Below, in pieces: positions 36,268 through 44,793 of a DNA stretch of 64,000 bases. The position numbers and the translations under genes are program-made. The stretch is from the NCBI RefSeq assembly GCF_038630985.1, contig NZ_CP152049.1, forward strand, positions 1,321,501 to 1,385,500, read 5' to 3'. Under the pieces are notes generated by a model that had not been told where the DNA came from, searched no databases, and saw only the letters and a list, made by a program, of their open reading frames with translations. The stretch is from Paenibacillus sp. FSL H8-0548. Lineage in GTDB: Bacteria > Bacillota > Bacilli > Paenibacillales > Paenibacillaceae. How positions within the stretch are numbered: the stretch's first letter is position 1; the number at the start of each line of letters is the position of its first letter.

Positions 36268-36494
36268 TTAAATTTTTTGAAGCAGATTTGTCAGGGGCGA
36301 ATTTAGAAAAGGCTGATTTAAGAGATTGTGATTTGACTATGGCAATACTGGCAAAAGCGAACCTGCAGGGTGCTGATGTAAGAGGGGCAAAAATGGAAGG
36401 AGTGGATTTTAAATCACTTACCATTACAGGAATGAGAATGGATAGAGAACAATCTGTATTATTTACGCTCGCTCATGGTGCAAAGGTAGGTTAA
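36250..36494 (+). pseudogene. Pentapeptide-repeat protein, 5'-truncated
   Basis: Plus-strand frame with consecutive A(D/N)LxX pentapeptides (DLRGI-KFFEA-DLSGA-NLEKA-DLRDC-DLTMA), then a degenerate end KMEGVDFKSLTITGM. About 75 residues, whereas family members with a right-handed beta-helix are usually over 150. The repeat pattern already runs at the junction with the minus-strand SLH gene, so the start is missing. The TTG at 36288 has no ribosome site. Some pentapeptide proteins protect gyrase from quinolones, but nothing here proves that. Confidence 0.7.
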
Positions 36495-36607
36495 TGAAAA
36501 TCGTATGCCCAGCAAATAATAGTAGGAGGAGGTCGCTTGGCTCCTACCTCATCCAATATAATGTATCTGGAATATTATATTGAGGATTGACTATTTTAAT
36601 CTAAATA

Positions 36608-36637
36608 TTGACATGGCGTACAAATGTTCGGTATATT
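36608..36637 (+). promoter_or_regulatory. Promoter of the MFS exporter gene
   Basis: TTGACA (36608-36613), 18-base spacer, TATATT (36632-36637), 59 bases before the TTG start. Confidence 0.6.
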
Positions 36638-36696
36638 TTTCTGTGTAACTCTGAAAATCGTCCATACAAGTACACATCATCGAAGGAGGGATATCC

Positions 36697-38166
36697 TTGA
36701 ACGGCCCTAATATGGAAGTTAAAACAAGTCTAGATTTGAGCACGATCAAGAAAGGGCCGATTGTCGCCGCGCTGATTATCGGCGCATTCGTTTCCATTCT
36801 GAATGAAACGTTGCTGAACATCGCTTTTCCGGAGCTCATGGTCTATTTTGGCATCACGGAAACGTCTGTTCAATGGCTGGCTACCGCCTATATGCTCGTT
36901 GTCGGCATCCTTGTTCCCGTAACAGCACTGTTGCAACAGTGGTTTACCACACGTCAAATGTTTCTCGGGGCTATGATCTTGTTCCTGCTCGGCACGGTAA
37001 TTTGTGCGATAGCGCCAGTATTTGAGCTTCTGTTGGTTGGGCGCATTGTACAAGCACTAGGAACTGGATTGATGCTGCCTGTATTGATGAATACGATCCT
37101 GATCATATTCCCACCGGAGAAGAGAGGCGGCGCGATGGGATTGATCGGTCTGGTCATGATGTCCGCTCCGGCTATTGGGCCAACTTTGTCTGGTCTTATC
37201 GTTGACTCTCTAAGCTGGAGATGGCTGTTTATTCTGGTCATTCCTTTAGCATTAATCTCCATCGTATACGCAGCGATTTATTTGAAAAATGTCAGTGAGC
37301 TGACTAGACCAAAGGTCGACATCGTTTCCATCCTTCTTTCCTCAATCGGTTTTGGAGGCATTGTTTATGGCTTTAGCAGCGCTGGGGAAGGAAGCTGGTC
37401 GGATCCGAAGGTAGTATGGTGTCTCGTTATAGGAGGGATCAGCTTGATCCTTTTTGTATGGCGTCAGCTTGCGGTAAAGGAACCGATGCTGGAGCTGCGA
37501 GTCTTTCGTTATCCGATGTTTTCACTCGTTACGGTGCTCATGCTCGTGCTGATGATGGCTATGTTCTCCACGATGATTATGCTCCCGTTATTTTTGCAAA
37601 ATGTAATGATGCTTACTGCGCTGAGCGCAGGTCTCGTCTTGATGCCAGGCAGTATTTTAAACGGGATTATGGCGCCGGTCTCCGGTTTGTTATTTGATAA
37701 ATTCGGACCGAGGGTGCTTGTCATACCTGGTCTGATTCTGATGAGTGTGTCTATCTGGCTGTTCTCGGGAATTGATGCAGCATGGTCGAGCGGATATGTT
37801 ATCTTCCTTCATATCTTAATGATGATCGGCATCTCGTTAGTGATGATGCCAGCGCAGACGACAGGGCTGAATCAATTGCCGCGCAGGCTGTATGCTCATG
37901 GTACGGCGGTGATGAGCACGCTGCAGCAAGTTGCGGGTGCGATCGGCGTTGCTTTATTCGTTAGTATTATGTCGTCTGGCATGAGAGATTATATGACGAC
38001 GTCTCCTGATCCTACTAATCCTGCCGAAGGAGTACCTGCAATGGTGGCCGGGCTCCACAGTGCGTTTGTAGTAGGGGGAATTCTCTCCATCCTAGCATTG
38101 CTCATCGGTCTCTTTATTCGCAGAACGAAGGCACCTGAAGAGGAAGCGCAGAAGCAGCCAGCTTAA
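36697..38166 (+). CDS. MFS drug exporter, DHA2 (14-TM, EmrB/LmrB-like)
   Basis: 489 residues, TTG 36697 after CGAAGGAGGG with ideal spacing. About 14 membrane helices. Motif A-like GAMILFLLG is followed by LVGRIVQALGTGLMLPVLMNTI, and motif C (GLVMMSAPAIGPTLSGLIVD) marks an antiporter. The family pumps lipophilic drugs or toxic metabolites out of the cell using the proton gradient. A TetR or MarR regulator often sits next to such genes; none is here. Single-gene transcript with its own promoter and a perfect palindromic terminator. Confidence 0.92.
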   Translation: MNGPNMEVKTSLDLSTIKKGPIVAALIIGAFVSILNETLLNIAFPELMVYFGITETSVQWLATAYMLVVGILVPVTALLQQWFTTRQMFLGAMILFLLGTVICAIAPVFELLLVGRIVQALGTGLMLPVLMNTILIIFPPEKRGGAMGLIGLVMMSAPAIGPTLSGLIVDSLSWRWLFILVIPLALISIVYAAIYLKNVSELTRPKVDIVSILLSSIGFGGIVYGFSSAGEGSWSDPKVVWCLVIGGISLILFVWRQLAVKEPMLELRVFRYPMFSLVTVLMLVLMMAMFSTMIMLPLFLQNVMMLTALSAGLVLMPGSILNGIMAPVSGLLFDKFGPRVLVIPGLILMSVSIWLFSGIDAAWSSGYVIFLHILMMIGISLVMMPAQTTGLNQLPRRLYAHGTAVMSTLQQVAGAIGVALFVSIMSSGMRDYMTTSPDPTNPAEGVPAMVAGLHSAFVVGGILSILALLIGLFIRRTKAPEEEAQKQPA

Positions 38167-38207
38167 TCGGATTTATCTAGGGTGCTGGTAATGGTGTTCC
38201 AATCGAA

Positions 38208-38244
38208 ACGACCGACAACTAATTAGTTGTCGGTCGTTTTTTTG
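38208..38244. terminator. Perfect palindromic terminator of the exporter gene
   Basis: A 30-base perfect palindrome (38208-38237; arms ACGACCGACAACTAA) followed by T7. Confidence 0.92.
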
Positions 38245-38314
38245 TTGTTTAGGAGTAACTATGCATTCCCCGAACCTGTTGATAACGATGCTGCACCAGC
38301 AGCCGGAGAAGGGA

Positions 38315-38520
38315 TAACGAAAGCTAACGGAAGCTAACGGAAGCCAGAGACGCTAAAGTTGCAATTTGGGTTAGCGTCACATTTTAACGGAACAGGGAGA
38401 CGCTATTACGCAGAAATGAAGCTCGTTCCGGCATGTAGAGTACAAATAGAGGCCTGTGGTTCCGTTACAATCTTGAAATGAACAATAAAGGCTATTTAGC
38501 GTCTGTGGTTTCCGTTAGAA
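38315..38520. repeat. Nested palindromic intergenic repeat (REP-like)
   Basis: Outer arms 38336-38357 and 38495-38516 are inverted repeats (AACGGAAGCCAGAGACGC against GCGTCTGTGGTTTCCGTT). Inner arms AACGGAACAGGG (38386-38397) and CCTGTGGTTCCGTT (38453-38466) nest inside. TAACGGAAGC is also directly repeated near 38325-38343. No coding content. Such TAACGGAA/TAGCGTC repeats look like a dispersed genome family. Confidence 0.7.
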
Positions 38521-38576
38521 GTGTGATCAGATGTGTCTGTGATTTCCAATCACCTCTAAGGGTGATTTTGTTCCTC

Positions 38577-38654
38577 TATATGTTGGACTTGAAAAAATGA
38601 AGAATGATCTTCTCACGCAGCGCCCAAAGCGTAAATTTCCAGTTCCATTTATAT
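38577..38654. mobile_element. Short copy of the TIR-bounded non-coding element
   Basis: In reverse orientation this 78-bp stretch matches the left end of the 660-bp element: TTTACGcTTTGGgCGCTGCG then GAGAAGATCATTCTTC. Ends TATATGTTGGACTT and AGTTCCATTTATA are imperfect inverted repeats. It looks like a solo internal-deletion derivative. Confidence 0.65.
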
Positions 38655-38659
38655 CGGAG

Positions 38660-38707
38660 TCTTCTTTTTTTGTATAATGATTTGAATATTGCTCTCTGCG
38701 GTATAAT
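38660..38707 (+). promoter_or_regulatory. Promoter region of the two-component/PepSY operon
   Basis: TATAAT at 38702-38707. The whole stretch (TCTTTTTTT.GTATAATGATTTGA...CTCTGCGGTATAAT) matches 7088-7134 in front of the antitoxin gene, an unexpected shared module. Confidence 0.55.
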
Positions 38708-38763
38708 GAAAAGAGGTATTGAAATCGGATGGATGGACTGCCTGCGGGGAGGATAGTGGAGTT

Positions 38764-39459
38764 ATGAATAAGAACATATTGGTTGTTGAGGATGAGCGCA
38801 AAATTGCAAGACTGCTCCAGATTGAATTGGAAAGCGAAGGATATCGAGTGCGGCTCGCGCAGGATGGCCTAGAAGGATGGACGGCATTTCAAGAGTATGA
38901 GGCGGATCTTATTTTGTTGGATGTGATGCTGCCGGGCATTAGCGGAATTGAACTGCTCAGACGGATTCGATCTATAGACGAGGACGTTCCCATTCTGTTG
39001 TTAACGGCTAAGAGCTCAGTTGAGGATAAGGTATCAGGGCTTGATCTTGGGGCCAACGACTATTTGACCAAGCCATTTGAGATAGAGGAGCTGTTCGCCA
39101 GAATTCGAACCTCTCTTAGGCTATCAGCTAGGACGAATCGAACAGATAATACAGAGGAATGGCTGACAGCGGCAGACTTAAAGCTTAATTTGAATACTAG
39201 AGAAGTGATGAGGGGCGGTAAGCTGCTTCAATTAACGCAGCGCGAATTCGACTTACTCGCTTATCTGATGCGCAACAAAAAGCTTGTGATGAATCGCGAT
39301 CAGATTTTGTCCGAGGTTTGGGGCTACGATTATGATGGGAATACGAACGTTGTTGATGTATATATCCGCTATGTACGCAAAAAGGTGGACGAGGGTTTTG
39401 GGACCGAACTGATTCAAACGATTAGAGGCATCGGCTACGTTCTGAAGGATCCACAATGA
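38764..39459 (+). CDS. OmpR-family response regulator
   Basis: 231 residues. ATG 38764 starts exactly at the receiver domain (NKNILVVEDERKIARLLQ), downstream of GGGGAGG. The phosphate-accepting Asp53 lies in LILLDVMLPG, with Lys in TKPFEIEELFAR. The C-terminal winged helix ends VDVYIRYVRKKVDEGFG...TIRGIGYVLKD, the normal OmpR DNA-binding fold. It overlaps the kinase gene by 4 bases (ATGA). The two PepSY-protein genes directly downstream are probable targets or partners, as in other envelope-stress type systems with PepSY proteins. Confidence 0.93.
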   Translation: MNKNILVVEDERKIARLLQIELESEGYRVRLAQDGLEGWTAFQEYEADLILLDVMLPGISGIELLRRIRSIDEDVPILLLTAKSSVEDKVSGLDLGANDYLTKPFEIEELFARIRTSLRLSARTNRTDNTEEWLTAADLKLNLNTREVMRGGKLLQLTQREFDLLAYLMRNKKLVMNRDQILSEVWGYDYDGNTNVVDVYIRYVRKKVDEGFGTELIQTIRGIGYVLKDPQ

Positions 39460-40856
39460 AGCTGAGAACGAAGACGCATCTCTATTCCTCCGTTTTGTTC
39501 GCGATACTGCTGCTGGTGGCTAATCTTACTGTTTATTTTATTTTTTATTCATTAACGCTTGACCGGGAGCTGGATCAAATCCTTGCTGAGACGCAGCAGG
39601 CATCTATGGCGATCCGCGAGGCTGATAATAATATCGCAACTGTAGAGCTGCTTCGTGCCTATGTGCCCTTAAACGGCATGATGAGGATTGTGAATGAAAG
39701 AAATAAGGATAAATTCACTGTACCGCTTGTCACCTCTTCAACTGAAACAGTGCTAAGTGACCAGTCAGCCGTCTTTTATCCGAAACGGCAAGCGTTGCGG
39801 ATTGAGATTAATGGGAAAAGCTACGGCTTCGTATCGATTCCGTTTATCGGAGCTGATGGAAATGTTGCAAATGTGCAGGCTACAAAAAGCATGGAGGAAT
39901 TAATGACGCTGCTTGGCATTTTACGCATCGTGCTTTTATGTGTATCTGCTGCTGTAATGATACCGACAATTATATCGAGCGGTATTTTGGGAGGTCTCAT
40001 TATGCGACCGATAGCTGCGATGACGAAGACTATGCAGGAGGTCGCCCGCAGCGGGAAATTTGTGAAGCTGAAGCAGGATGGCCGATCAAAGGATGAGCTT
40101 GTTGAGATGGGCGAAACGTTTAACGAAATGATCGGTCTGCTGGAGATAAGCTTCAGCAAGCAGGAACAATTTGTATCCAATGCATCGCATGAGCTGAAAA
40201 CACCTTTGACGATTATTGAAAGCTACGCCAGTCTCTTGAAGCGGAGAGGACAGCAGCGTCCGGATCTCTTCATGGAGTCAGTGGAGGCGATCCACTCGGA
40301 AGCGGTCCGTATGAAGGTGATGACCGATCAGCTGCTTCTGCTCGCCAAGCCGCATCGGCACTGGCTGCTTGAAATGAATAGGATCGAGCTGCTTCCTCTA
40401 GTGGAACAAACGATCACCAGCTTTCGCAATACTTATCAAAGAGAGATTACCCTGTTTCCGGTAGGTGATAAGCCGCTTATTGCTTTTACAGATACAGATC
40501 TGCTGAGGCAGCTGTTATTTATTTTGCTCGATAATGCCAGAAAATATAGCAGAGATGAAATTACGGTTAAGGTGGGTACAAATATCAGCAGCAGTTTTAT
40601 CGAAGTGACTGATCGTGGAATTGGTATTCCAGCGGCCGAGCTGCCGCTTGTCTTTAATCGTTTTTATCGAGTAGACCAGGCGAGGAGCAAAGAAGCTGAA
40701 CAGGAAGGAGGAGCCGGACTAGGCCTGTCGCTGGCAAAAGAAATTTCGGAAGTGATCGGAGCAAAGATTATGCTCGAAAGCCGTGAAGGTGAAGGTACGA
40801 CCGCTATCCTGTCTCTCCCACTTAAACTGACGAATCAAACAGGGCTTTCTCAGTAA
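39456..40856 (+). CDS. Sensor histidine kinase
   Basis: 466 residues, partner of the preceding regulator. One membrane helix at about residues 10-32 and another at 150-180 frame an extracytoplasmic sensor of about 115 residues. A HAMP linker follows, then the HisKA dimer helix with His245 in SNASHELKTPLTIIE. The ATP-binding domain shows DNARKY (N box), DRGIGIP (G1) and GAGLGLSL (G2). All catalytic motifs are intact. Ligand unknown; the acidic PepSY proteins encoded downstream may act at the same membrane surface. Confidence 0.93.
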   Translation: MKLRTKTHLYSSVLFAILLLVANLTVYFIFYSLTLDRELDQILAETQQASMAIREADNNIATVELLRAYVPLNGMMRIVNERNKDKFTVPLVTSSTETVLSDQSAVFYPKRQALRIEINGKSYGFVSIPFIGADGNVANVQATKSMEELMTLLGILRIVLLCVSAAVMIPTIISSGILGGLIMRPIAAMTKTMQEVARSGKFVKLKQDGRSKDELVEMGETFNEMIGLLEISFSKQEQFVSNASHELKTPLTIIESYASLLKRRGQQRPDLFMESVEAIHSEAVRMKVMTDQLLLLAKPHRHWLLEMNRIELLPLVEQTITSFRNTYQREITLFPVGDKPLIAFTDTDLLRQLLFILLDNARKYSRDEITVKVGTNISSSFIEVTDRGIGIPAAELPLVFNRFYRVDQARSKEAEQEGGAGLGLSLAKEISEVIGAKIMLESREGEGTTAILSLPLKLTNQTGLSQ

Positions 40857-40901
40857 AATGTAATAAACAAAGGTTATGATGTGGAAAAGCCAATAAAGGG
40901 G

Positions 40902-41539
40902 ATGATCGTATACCATTTCAAATAACACGCAGAATTTGGATAATAGCTGCATTCCTCTTCCTCGCCATCCTGCTTCTCGCTGCTGTCATTGCTCTGATCT
41001 TTCGCTCAGGCAATAAGGAAAGTCTAACGCTTAATGAGGCCAAACAAGAGGTTCTAAGTCAATATGAGGGTGAGATCGTAAGTGCAGAGCTAAATGGCCG
41101 AAACTACCTTGTTCGCTTGAAATCTGAAGCTGGTTTATATGAGCTCCATGTAGACAAGGAGCATGCCGGCATTACGGAGATCAAAAGTGTTGAACGTTAT
41201 GAGAGCAGTAAGCCCGGCGAAACGGCATCCCCAAGTTCGAATCCGTCGAACGAGCAGGAGATCACCGCTCCGCTGCCAACACCCTCTATAGACTCACCCA
41301 ATAATGGAGCAACAGCTAATCCTGCTTTACTGCTGAATGAAGATGAGGCTGCGAGGCTAGCTTTGGGCCGGGTGAATGGGACCGTCACGGATGTTGATAT
41401 CGATAATGTTCAGGGGAAGTGGTATTACTTTGTCGAGATCGATACACAGGGTGGGCGTGAAGCAGAGGTTCAGTTAAATGCGGCTTCTGGAGCGATCATA
41501 TCTGTAACATGGGACGATAATGATAACGATGACAAGTGA
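40902..41539 (+). CDS. Membrane-anchored PepSY-domain protein (start region defective)
   Basis: About 210 residues: a short basic head, one membrane helix (IAAFLFLAILLLAAVIALIF), then two PepSY-like domains (SLTLNEAKQEVLSQYEGEIV and LNEDEAARLALGRVNGTVTDVDID) joined by a Pro/Ser/Asn linker, and an acidic end. PepSY domains are thought to bind or restrain extracytoplasmic peptidases or sense the envelope. The frame has no ATG, GTG or TTG before the helix. A well-placed ATG at 40902 behind AAAGGGG is one base out of frame: adding a single base after ATGAT would give MIRIPFQITRRIWIIAA. So either a frameshift or a sequence error lies at about 40905. The part downstream is intact. Confidence 0.75.
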
Positions 41540-41663
41540 AATGGAGACTTTTTCGACATCATGTTTATCATCAAATTCTAATGTAGCTGTAATCTTGCTC
41601 AAAGATAGCTAGGTTAGAGTATTAGTATGCTAACAAGCAGCTACTATAAGGAGGAAGATAAAC

Positions 41664-42239
41664 ATGAATAAGAAAAAGTGGATCATGACAATAGTCATTG
41701 CAACGGCAATAGCGGTGCCAGGATCAGCGATTGCAGCGAATGCCGTTTCCAGCAGCATCGACAAGGAAAAAGCGAAGGCGATTGCATTAAAAGAAGTGCC
41801 GGGTACCATCACGGATATTGAACTTGAGCGTGAAAATGGCGTTGTCTTCTATGAAGTAGAAATGACTAAAAAAGGAAGCTTTGAAGAGGTGGATGTTTAT
41901 GTCGCTGCGGATTCAGGGGCAGTGTTGTACACGAAAACTGATGATGACGACGAACGTGATGCAACGAATTCATCTGTAGCGCCAAACACTAAAGCTGCCG
42001 GCGGTTCACAAAATGCAATTACAAAAGAGCAGGCAGGCAAGCTGGCTTTAACTGCGGTTAAAGGCGAAGTGTTGAAGGTAAAGAGTGATTGGGATGACGG
42101 AATACAGCAGTACGAAGTAAAGATCAAGACAAGCAATGGAATTGCCGAAGTAGACCTTGCTGCAGCTGGCGGCAGTATTCTTTCGATCGATTATGACGAC
42201 AATGACGATGATAAAGATGATGATAACGATAACGACTAG
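41664..42239 (+). CDS. Secreted PepSY-domain protein with acidic tail
   Basis: 191 residues, ATG 41664 after AAGGAGGAAG. A signal peptide (KKKWIMTIVIATAIAVPGSAIAA) is followed by two PepSY units (DKEKAKAIALKEVPGTITDIELE and TKEQAGKLALTAVKGEVLKVKSD), each ending in a strand pattern, and a tail made almost only of Asp and Asn (DDNDDDKDDDNDND) that could bind calcium or other cations. It repeats the design of the upstream gene without the membrane anchor. Probably co-transcribed with, or controlled by, the two-component system before it. Confidence 0.88.
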   Translation: MNKKKWIMTIVIATAIAVPGSAIAANAVSSSIDKEKAKAIALKEVPGTITDIELERENGVVFYEVEMTKKGSFEEVDVYVAADSGAVLYTKTDDDDERDATNSSVAPNTKAAGGSQNAITKEQAGKLALTAVKGEVLKVKSDWDDGIQQYEVKIKTSNGIAEVDLAAAGGSILSIDYDDNDDDKDDDNDND

Positions 42240-42374
42240 AAATTATGCCAGTATTATTTTCATCTAACGTTTATTTGAAGTTGGTTAGATCTCTAATATG
42301 AGGTGGCCGACCATTGCCATGGCATCATGGATTATGTTACATTAAGGATATTAGTTTTGAAGGGGGTGAGGTAG

Positions 42375-42518
42375 GTGAATCACGAAATGGCCAACAACCG
42401 TATTAGCCAGCTGCCAATTGCTATGGCTGGCATTGTTCATACATTTTCCGCTAACGGGATCAGTCTGTCCAATTATATTCATACGTTTGATCCATTCGCG
42501 AGAAGATGCCTACCTTAA
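42375..42518 (+). CDS. Leader ORF upstream of ABC-F gene (probable translation-sensing leader peptide)
   Basis: GTG 42375 follows AGGGGGTGAGG and opens a 47-residue frame, MNHEMANNRISQLPIAMAG...ending FARRCLP. It lies between the PepSY gene and the ABC-F gene and is followed by an intrinsic terminator at 42545-42578, 27 bases after its stop. That order (leader ORF, terminator, ABC-F gene) is typical for antibiotic-induced attenuation: a drug-stalled ribosome on the leader prevents the terminator. Function is inferred from layout. Confidence 0.6.
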   Translation: MNHEMANNRISQLPIAMAGIVHTFSANGISLSNYIHTFDPFARRCLP

Positions 42519-42544
42519 CCACAACGGATAGTTTTACAATCCTA

Positions 42545-42578
42545 AGGGTCGCAGGCTTATTGCTGCGGCTCTTTTTTT
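42545..42578 (+). terminator. Attenuator terminator before the ABC-F gene
   Basis: AGGGTCGCAG/CTGCGGCTCT stem with a short loop and T7, located in the 5' leader 44 bases before the ABC-F start. Confidence 0.8.
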
Positions 42579-42621
42579 GTGTACTCAGGCTGGGGTCTTC
42601 ATCTAACAGGAGGCTCTTAAA

Positions 42622-44547
42622 ATGATCATAGTTAATGTTCAAAATATAAAGAAATATCATGCAGCAAACCTAGTTCTGGACGGAATAACGCTTCAGCTTA
42701 AGGATGATGAGAAGGTTGGATTGATCGGCCGCAACGGAAGCGGGAAATCAACGCTGCTTCGCTTAATTTCAGGCCATGAAAAAGTAGACGAGGGTATGCT
42801 TGCGATTCAGAAGGATTTGCAAATCGGTTATTTGCCACAAATTCCTGCTGAGTTTGAGGAACTGAGTGTGTATGAGGTGTTGTCCTATGGTTATCGACAA
42901 CTCATGGTCACGAAGCAGGAAATGCTGGCCTTAGAGCAACAGATGTCAAGCGCCGAGGCGGCAGCAAATCCGGAAATGCTGGATAGGCTGCTCCAGGCCT
43001 ATGCAGTAGTTCAGGATCGCTTCGAGCAAGGCGGCGGCTATGAAATGGATACAGCTATTGACCAAGTAGCGAACGGATTGCAAATTGATCAAAGCAACTA
43101 TCAGCGTAGTTTCGGAAGTTTGTCTGGTGGGGAGAAGACACGAATTGTTCTGGCATCACAGCTGGTTGTCCGTCCTGATTTGCTTTTATTGGATGAGCCG
43201 ACAAACCACTTGGATCTTAAGGGGATAGAGTGGTTGGAGCAGTTTCTTCAGCGATATGAAGGCGCCTGTGTCATCGTATCGCATGACCGCTATTTTCTTA
43301 ATACCGTCGGTACAAAAATGATCGAGCTGGAAGACGGAGAGGCATTTACGTATCATACCAACTACAACGGGTATTTGAAGGAGAAGGAAGAGCGTCTTCT
43401 GCAGCAGTTCGCACAGTTTCAAGAGCAGCAAAAGACGATGAAAAAAATGAAAGAAACGATTCGACAACTGGAGGAATGGGGAGGCATTGGTGGAAACGAG
43501 AAGTTTTTCAAACGAGCAGCTTCCATTCGCAAAGCTTTGGAGAAGCTGGAGGCGGTAAAACGTCCCGTCATGGAACGAAGATCGGCAGATTTCGAGCTTA
43601 ATCCACTCGATCGCTCAGGTCGCAAGGTCATTACCTTCGAAGGTGTGACCAAGAAATTTGGAGAGAAAATGATTTTGAATGGAGCCGAGGGCAATCTGTT
43701 GTATGGTGAGAAGATTGTACTATTGGGGGATAACGGCTCAGGGAAAACAACGCTCTTTAAGCTGCTTCAAGGAATGATTACCCCGGACGCTGGTGTGGTG
43801 GTGCAAGGAGCTCGTGTGGAGATTGGGTATTTGGCTCAGCAGGAGTTGGTAAAGGATAACAAGCTGACTGTACTGGAACATTTTAAATCGGAAGGGAATT
43901 TAGAGGAAGGCGAAGCTCGAAATATGCTGGCAAAATATTTATTCTATGGAGCTGACGTATTCAAGCCGCTGCAAATGCTCTCGGGCGGAGAATGGTCTCG
44001 TCTGAGGTTAGCCTTACTTGTGATGCGAAAGCCAAATCTGCTTTTGTTAGATGAGCCTACAAATCATCTCGATATGGCTTCACGCGAAGCATTGGAGGAG
44101 GCTTTGGAGGATTTTCCAGGAACGATACTAGCGATCTCCCATGATAGATATTTTATAAATCGTTTGGCAAAATGTGTATGGGAGCTGAAGCAAGGCACGA
44201 TTTCCACATATCTCGGTAATTATGATGATTTTAAGGAGCATTATAGAGACCGAGCGTCTGAAGATTGTATGCCTGTAAGCGGAGCACCGCGTAAACCTGT
44301 TCGACAGCAGCGGAATACGAAAGTGGTTGCAAGCAGCACGGCTTCACTTACTAATGAACGTAGATGTGAAAAGTTGGAGCTTGAAATCGCTGCGCTTGAA
44401 GAGAAGCTGACAATTTCGGATGCAGATCTGCAGCATGTAGATCAAATTGGTGACGCGGCTCTGCTTGAATCAAAGTGGCTAGAACGAGAGGAGCTGCAGT
44501 CACAGCTTGATACACTTATCGCGTTATGGATGGAGCTGTCGAGTTAA
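42622..44547 (+). CDS. ABC-F family ATPase with C-terminal coiled coil
   Basis: 641 residues, ATG 42622 after AACAGGAGG. Two fused cassettes: GRNGSGKST, LSGGEKTR, LLLLDEPTNHLD and then GDNGSGKTT, LSGGEWSR, LLLLDEPTNHLD. The linker between them (KEKEERLLQQFAQF... through EKLEAVKRP) is long and charged; this is the arm that reaches into the ribosome. A C-terminal helical extension (LELEIAALEEKL..., about residues 570-640) is a coiled coil as in the YdiF/Uup-like and VmlR-like groups. The leader ORF and attenuator upstream favour a drug-induced resistance role over a housekeeping one. It is a different subgroup from the ABC-F at 24031. Confidence 0.9.
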   Translation: MIIVNVQNIKKYHAANLVLDGITLQLKDDEKVGLIGRNGSGKSTLLRLISGHEKVDEGMLAIQKDLQIGYLPQIPAEFEELSVYEVLSYGYRQLMVTKQEMLALEQQMSSAEAAANPEMLDRLLQAYAVVQDRFEQGGGYEMDTAIDQVANGLQIDQSNYQRSFGSLSGGEKTRIVLASQLVVRPDLLLLDEPTNHLDLKGIEWLEQFLQRYEGACVIVSHDRYFLNTVGTKMIELEDGEAFTYHTNYNGYLKEKEERLLQQFAQFQEQQKTMKKMKETIRQLEEWGGIGGNEKFFKRAASIRKALEKLEAVKRPVMERRSADFELNPLDRSGRKVITFEGVTKKFGEKMILNGAEGNLLYGEKIVLLGDNGSGKTTLFKLLQGMITPDAGVVVQGARVEIGYLAQQELVKDNKLTVLEHFKSEGNLEEGEARNMLAKYLFYGADVFKPLQMLSGGEWSRLRLALLVMRKPNLLLLDEPTNHLDMASREALEEALEDFPGTILAISHDRYFINRLAKCVWELKQGTISTYLGNYDDFKEHYRDRASEDCMPVSGAPRKPVRQQRNTKVVASSTASLTNERRCEKLELEIAALEEKLTISDADLQHVDQIGDAALLESKWLEREELQSQLDTLIALWMELSS

Positions 44548-44578
44548 TCGAAAGAACAATCGTGCTATTTGAAAAGAC

Positions 44579-44606
44579 TTGTTTTAATCTCAGATGGATG
44601 TATAAT
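44579..44606 (+). promoter_or_regulatory. Promoter of the guanidine riboswitch transcript
   Basis: TTGTTT (44579-44584), 16-base spacer, TATAAT (44601-44606), 28 bases before the aptamer. Confidence 0.65.
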
Positions 44607-44633
44607 TTAAAATAATTAAATAAATAAATGTTT

Positions 44634-44724
44634 TCTAGGGTTCCGCGGCACATATGTTGGTCTGGTCCGAGAGAAAACTCACAGCTATGCTGTGTCACGG
44701 AAGGATAAAAGCCTGGGAGAAACT
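44634..44724 (+). promoter_or_regulatory. Guanidine-I riboswitch (ykkC)
   Basis: The conserved ykkC aptamer is present: TCTAGGGTTCCG, then GGTCTGGTCCGAGAGAAAAC, then ACGGAAGGATAAAAGCC-type core up to GGGAGA. It binds free guanidinium. The aptamer 3' part overlaps the terminator stem at 44710-44751, so ligand binding should prevent termination and switch on the SMR exporter genes. Confidence 0.93.
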
Positions 44725-44758
44725 GTTTGCATAACAGTTGTCTCTTGGGCTTTTTTTT
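44710..44758 (+). terminator. Riboswitch-controlled terminator
   Basis: AGCCTGGGAGA/TCTCTTGGGCT stem (with G-U pairs and an inner TGTT/AACA) followed by T8. Its 5' arm is also needed for the aptamer. Confidence 0.85.
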
Positions 44759-44793
44759 ATTTTGGTAATAATAAAAAGCGGAGGTGTATTTTC

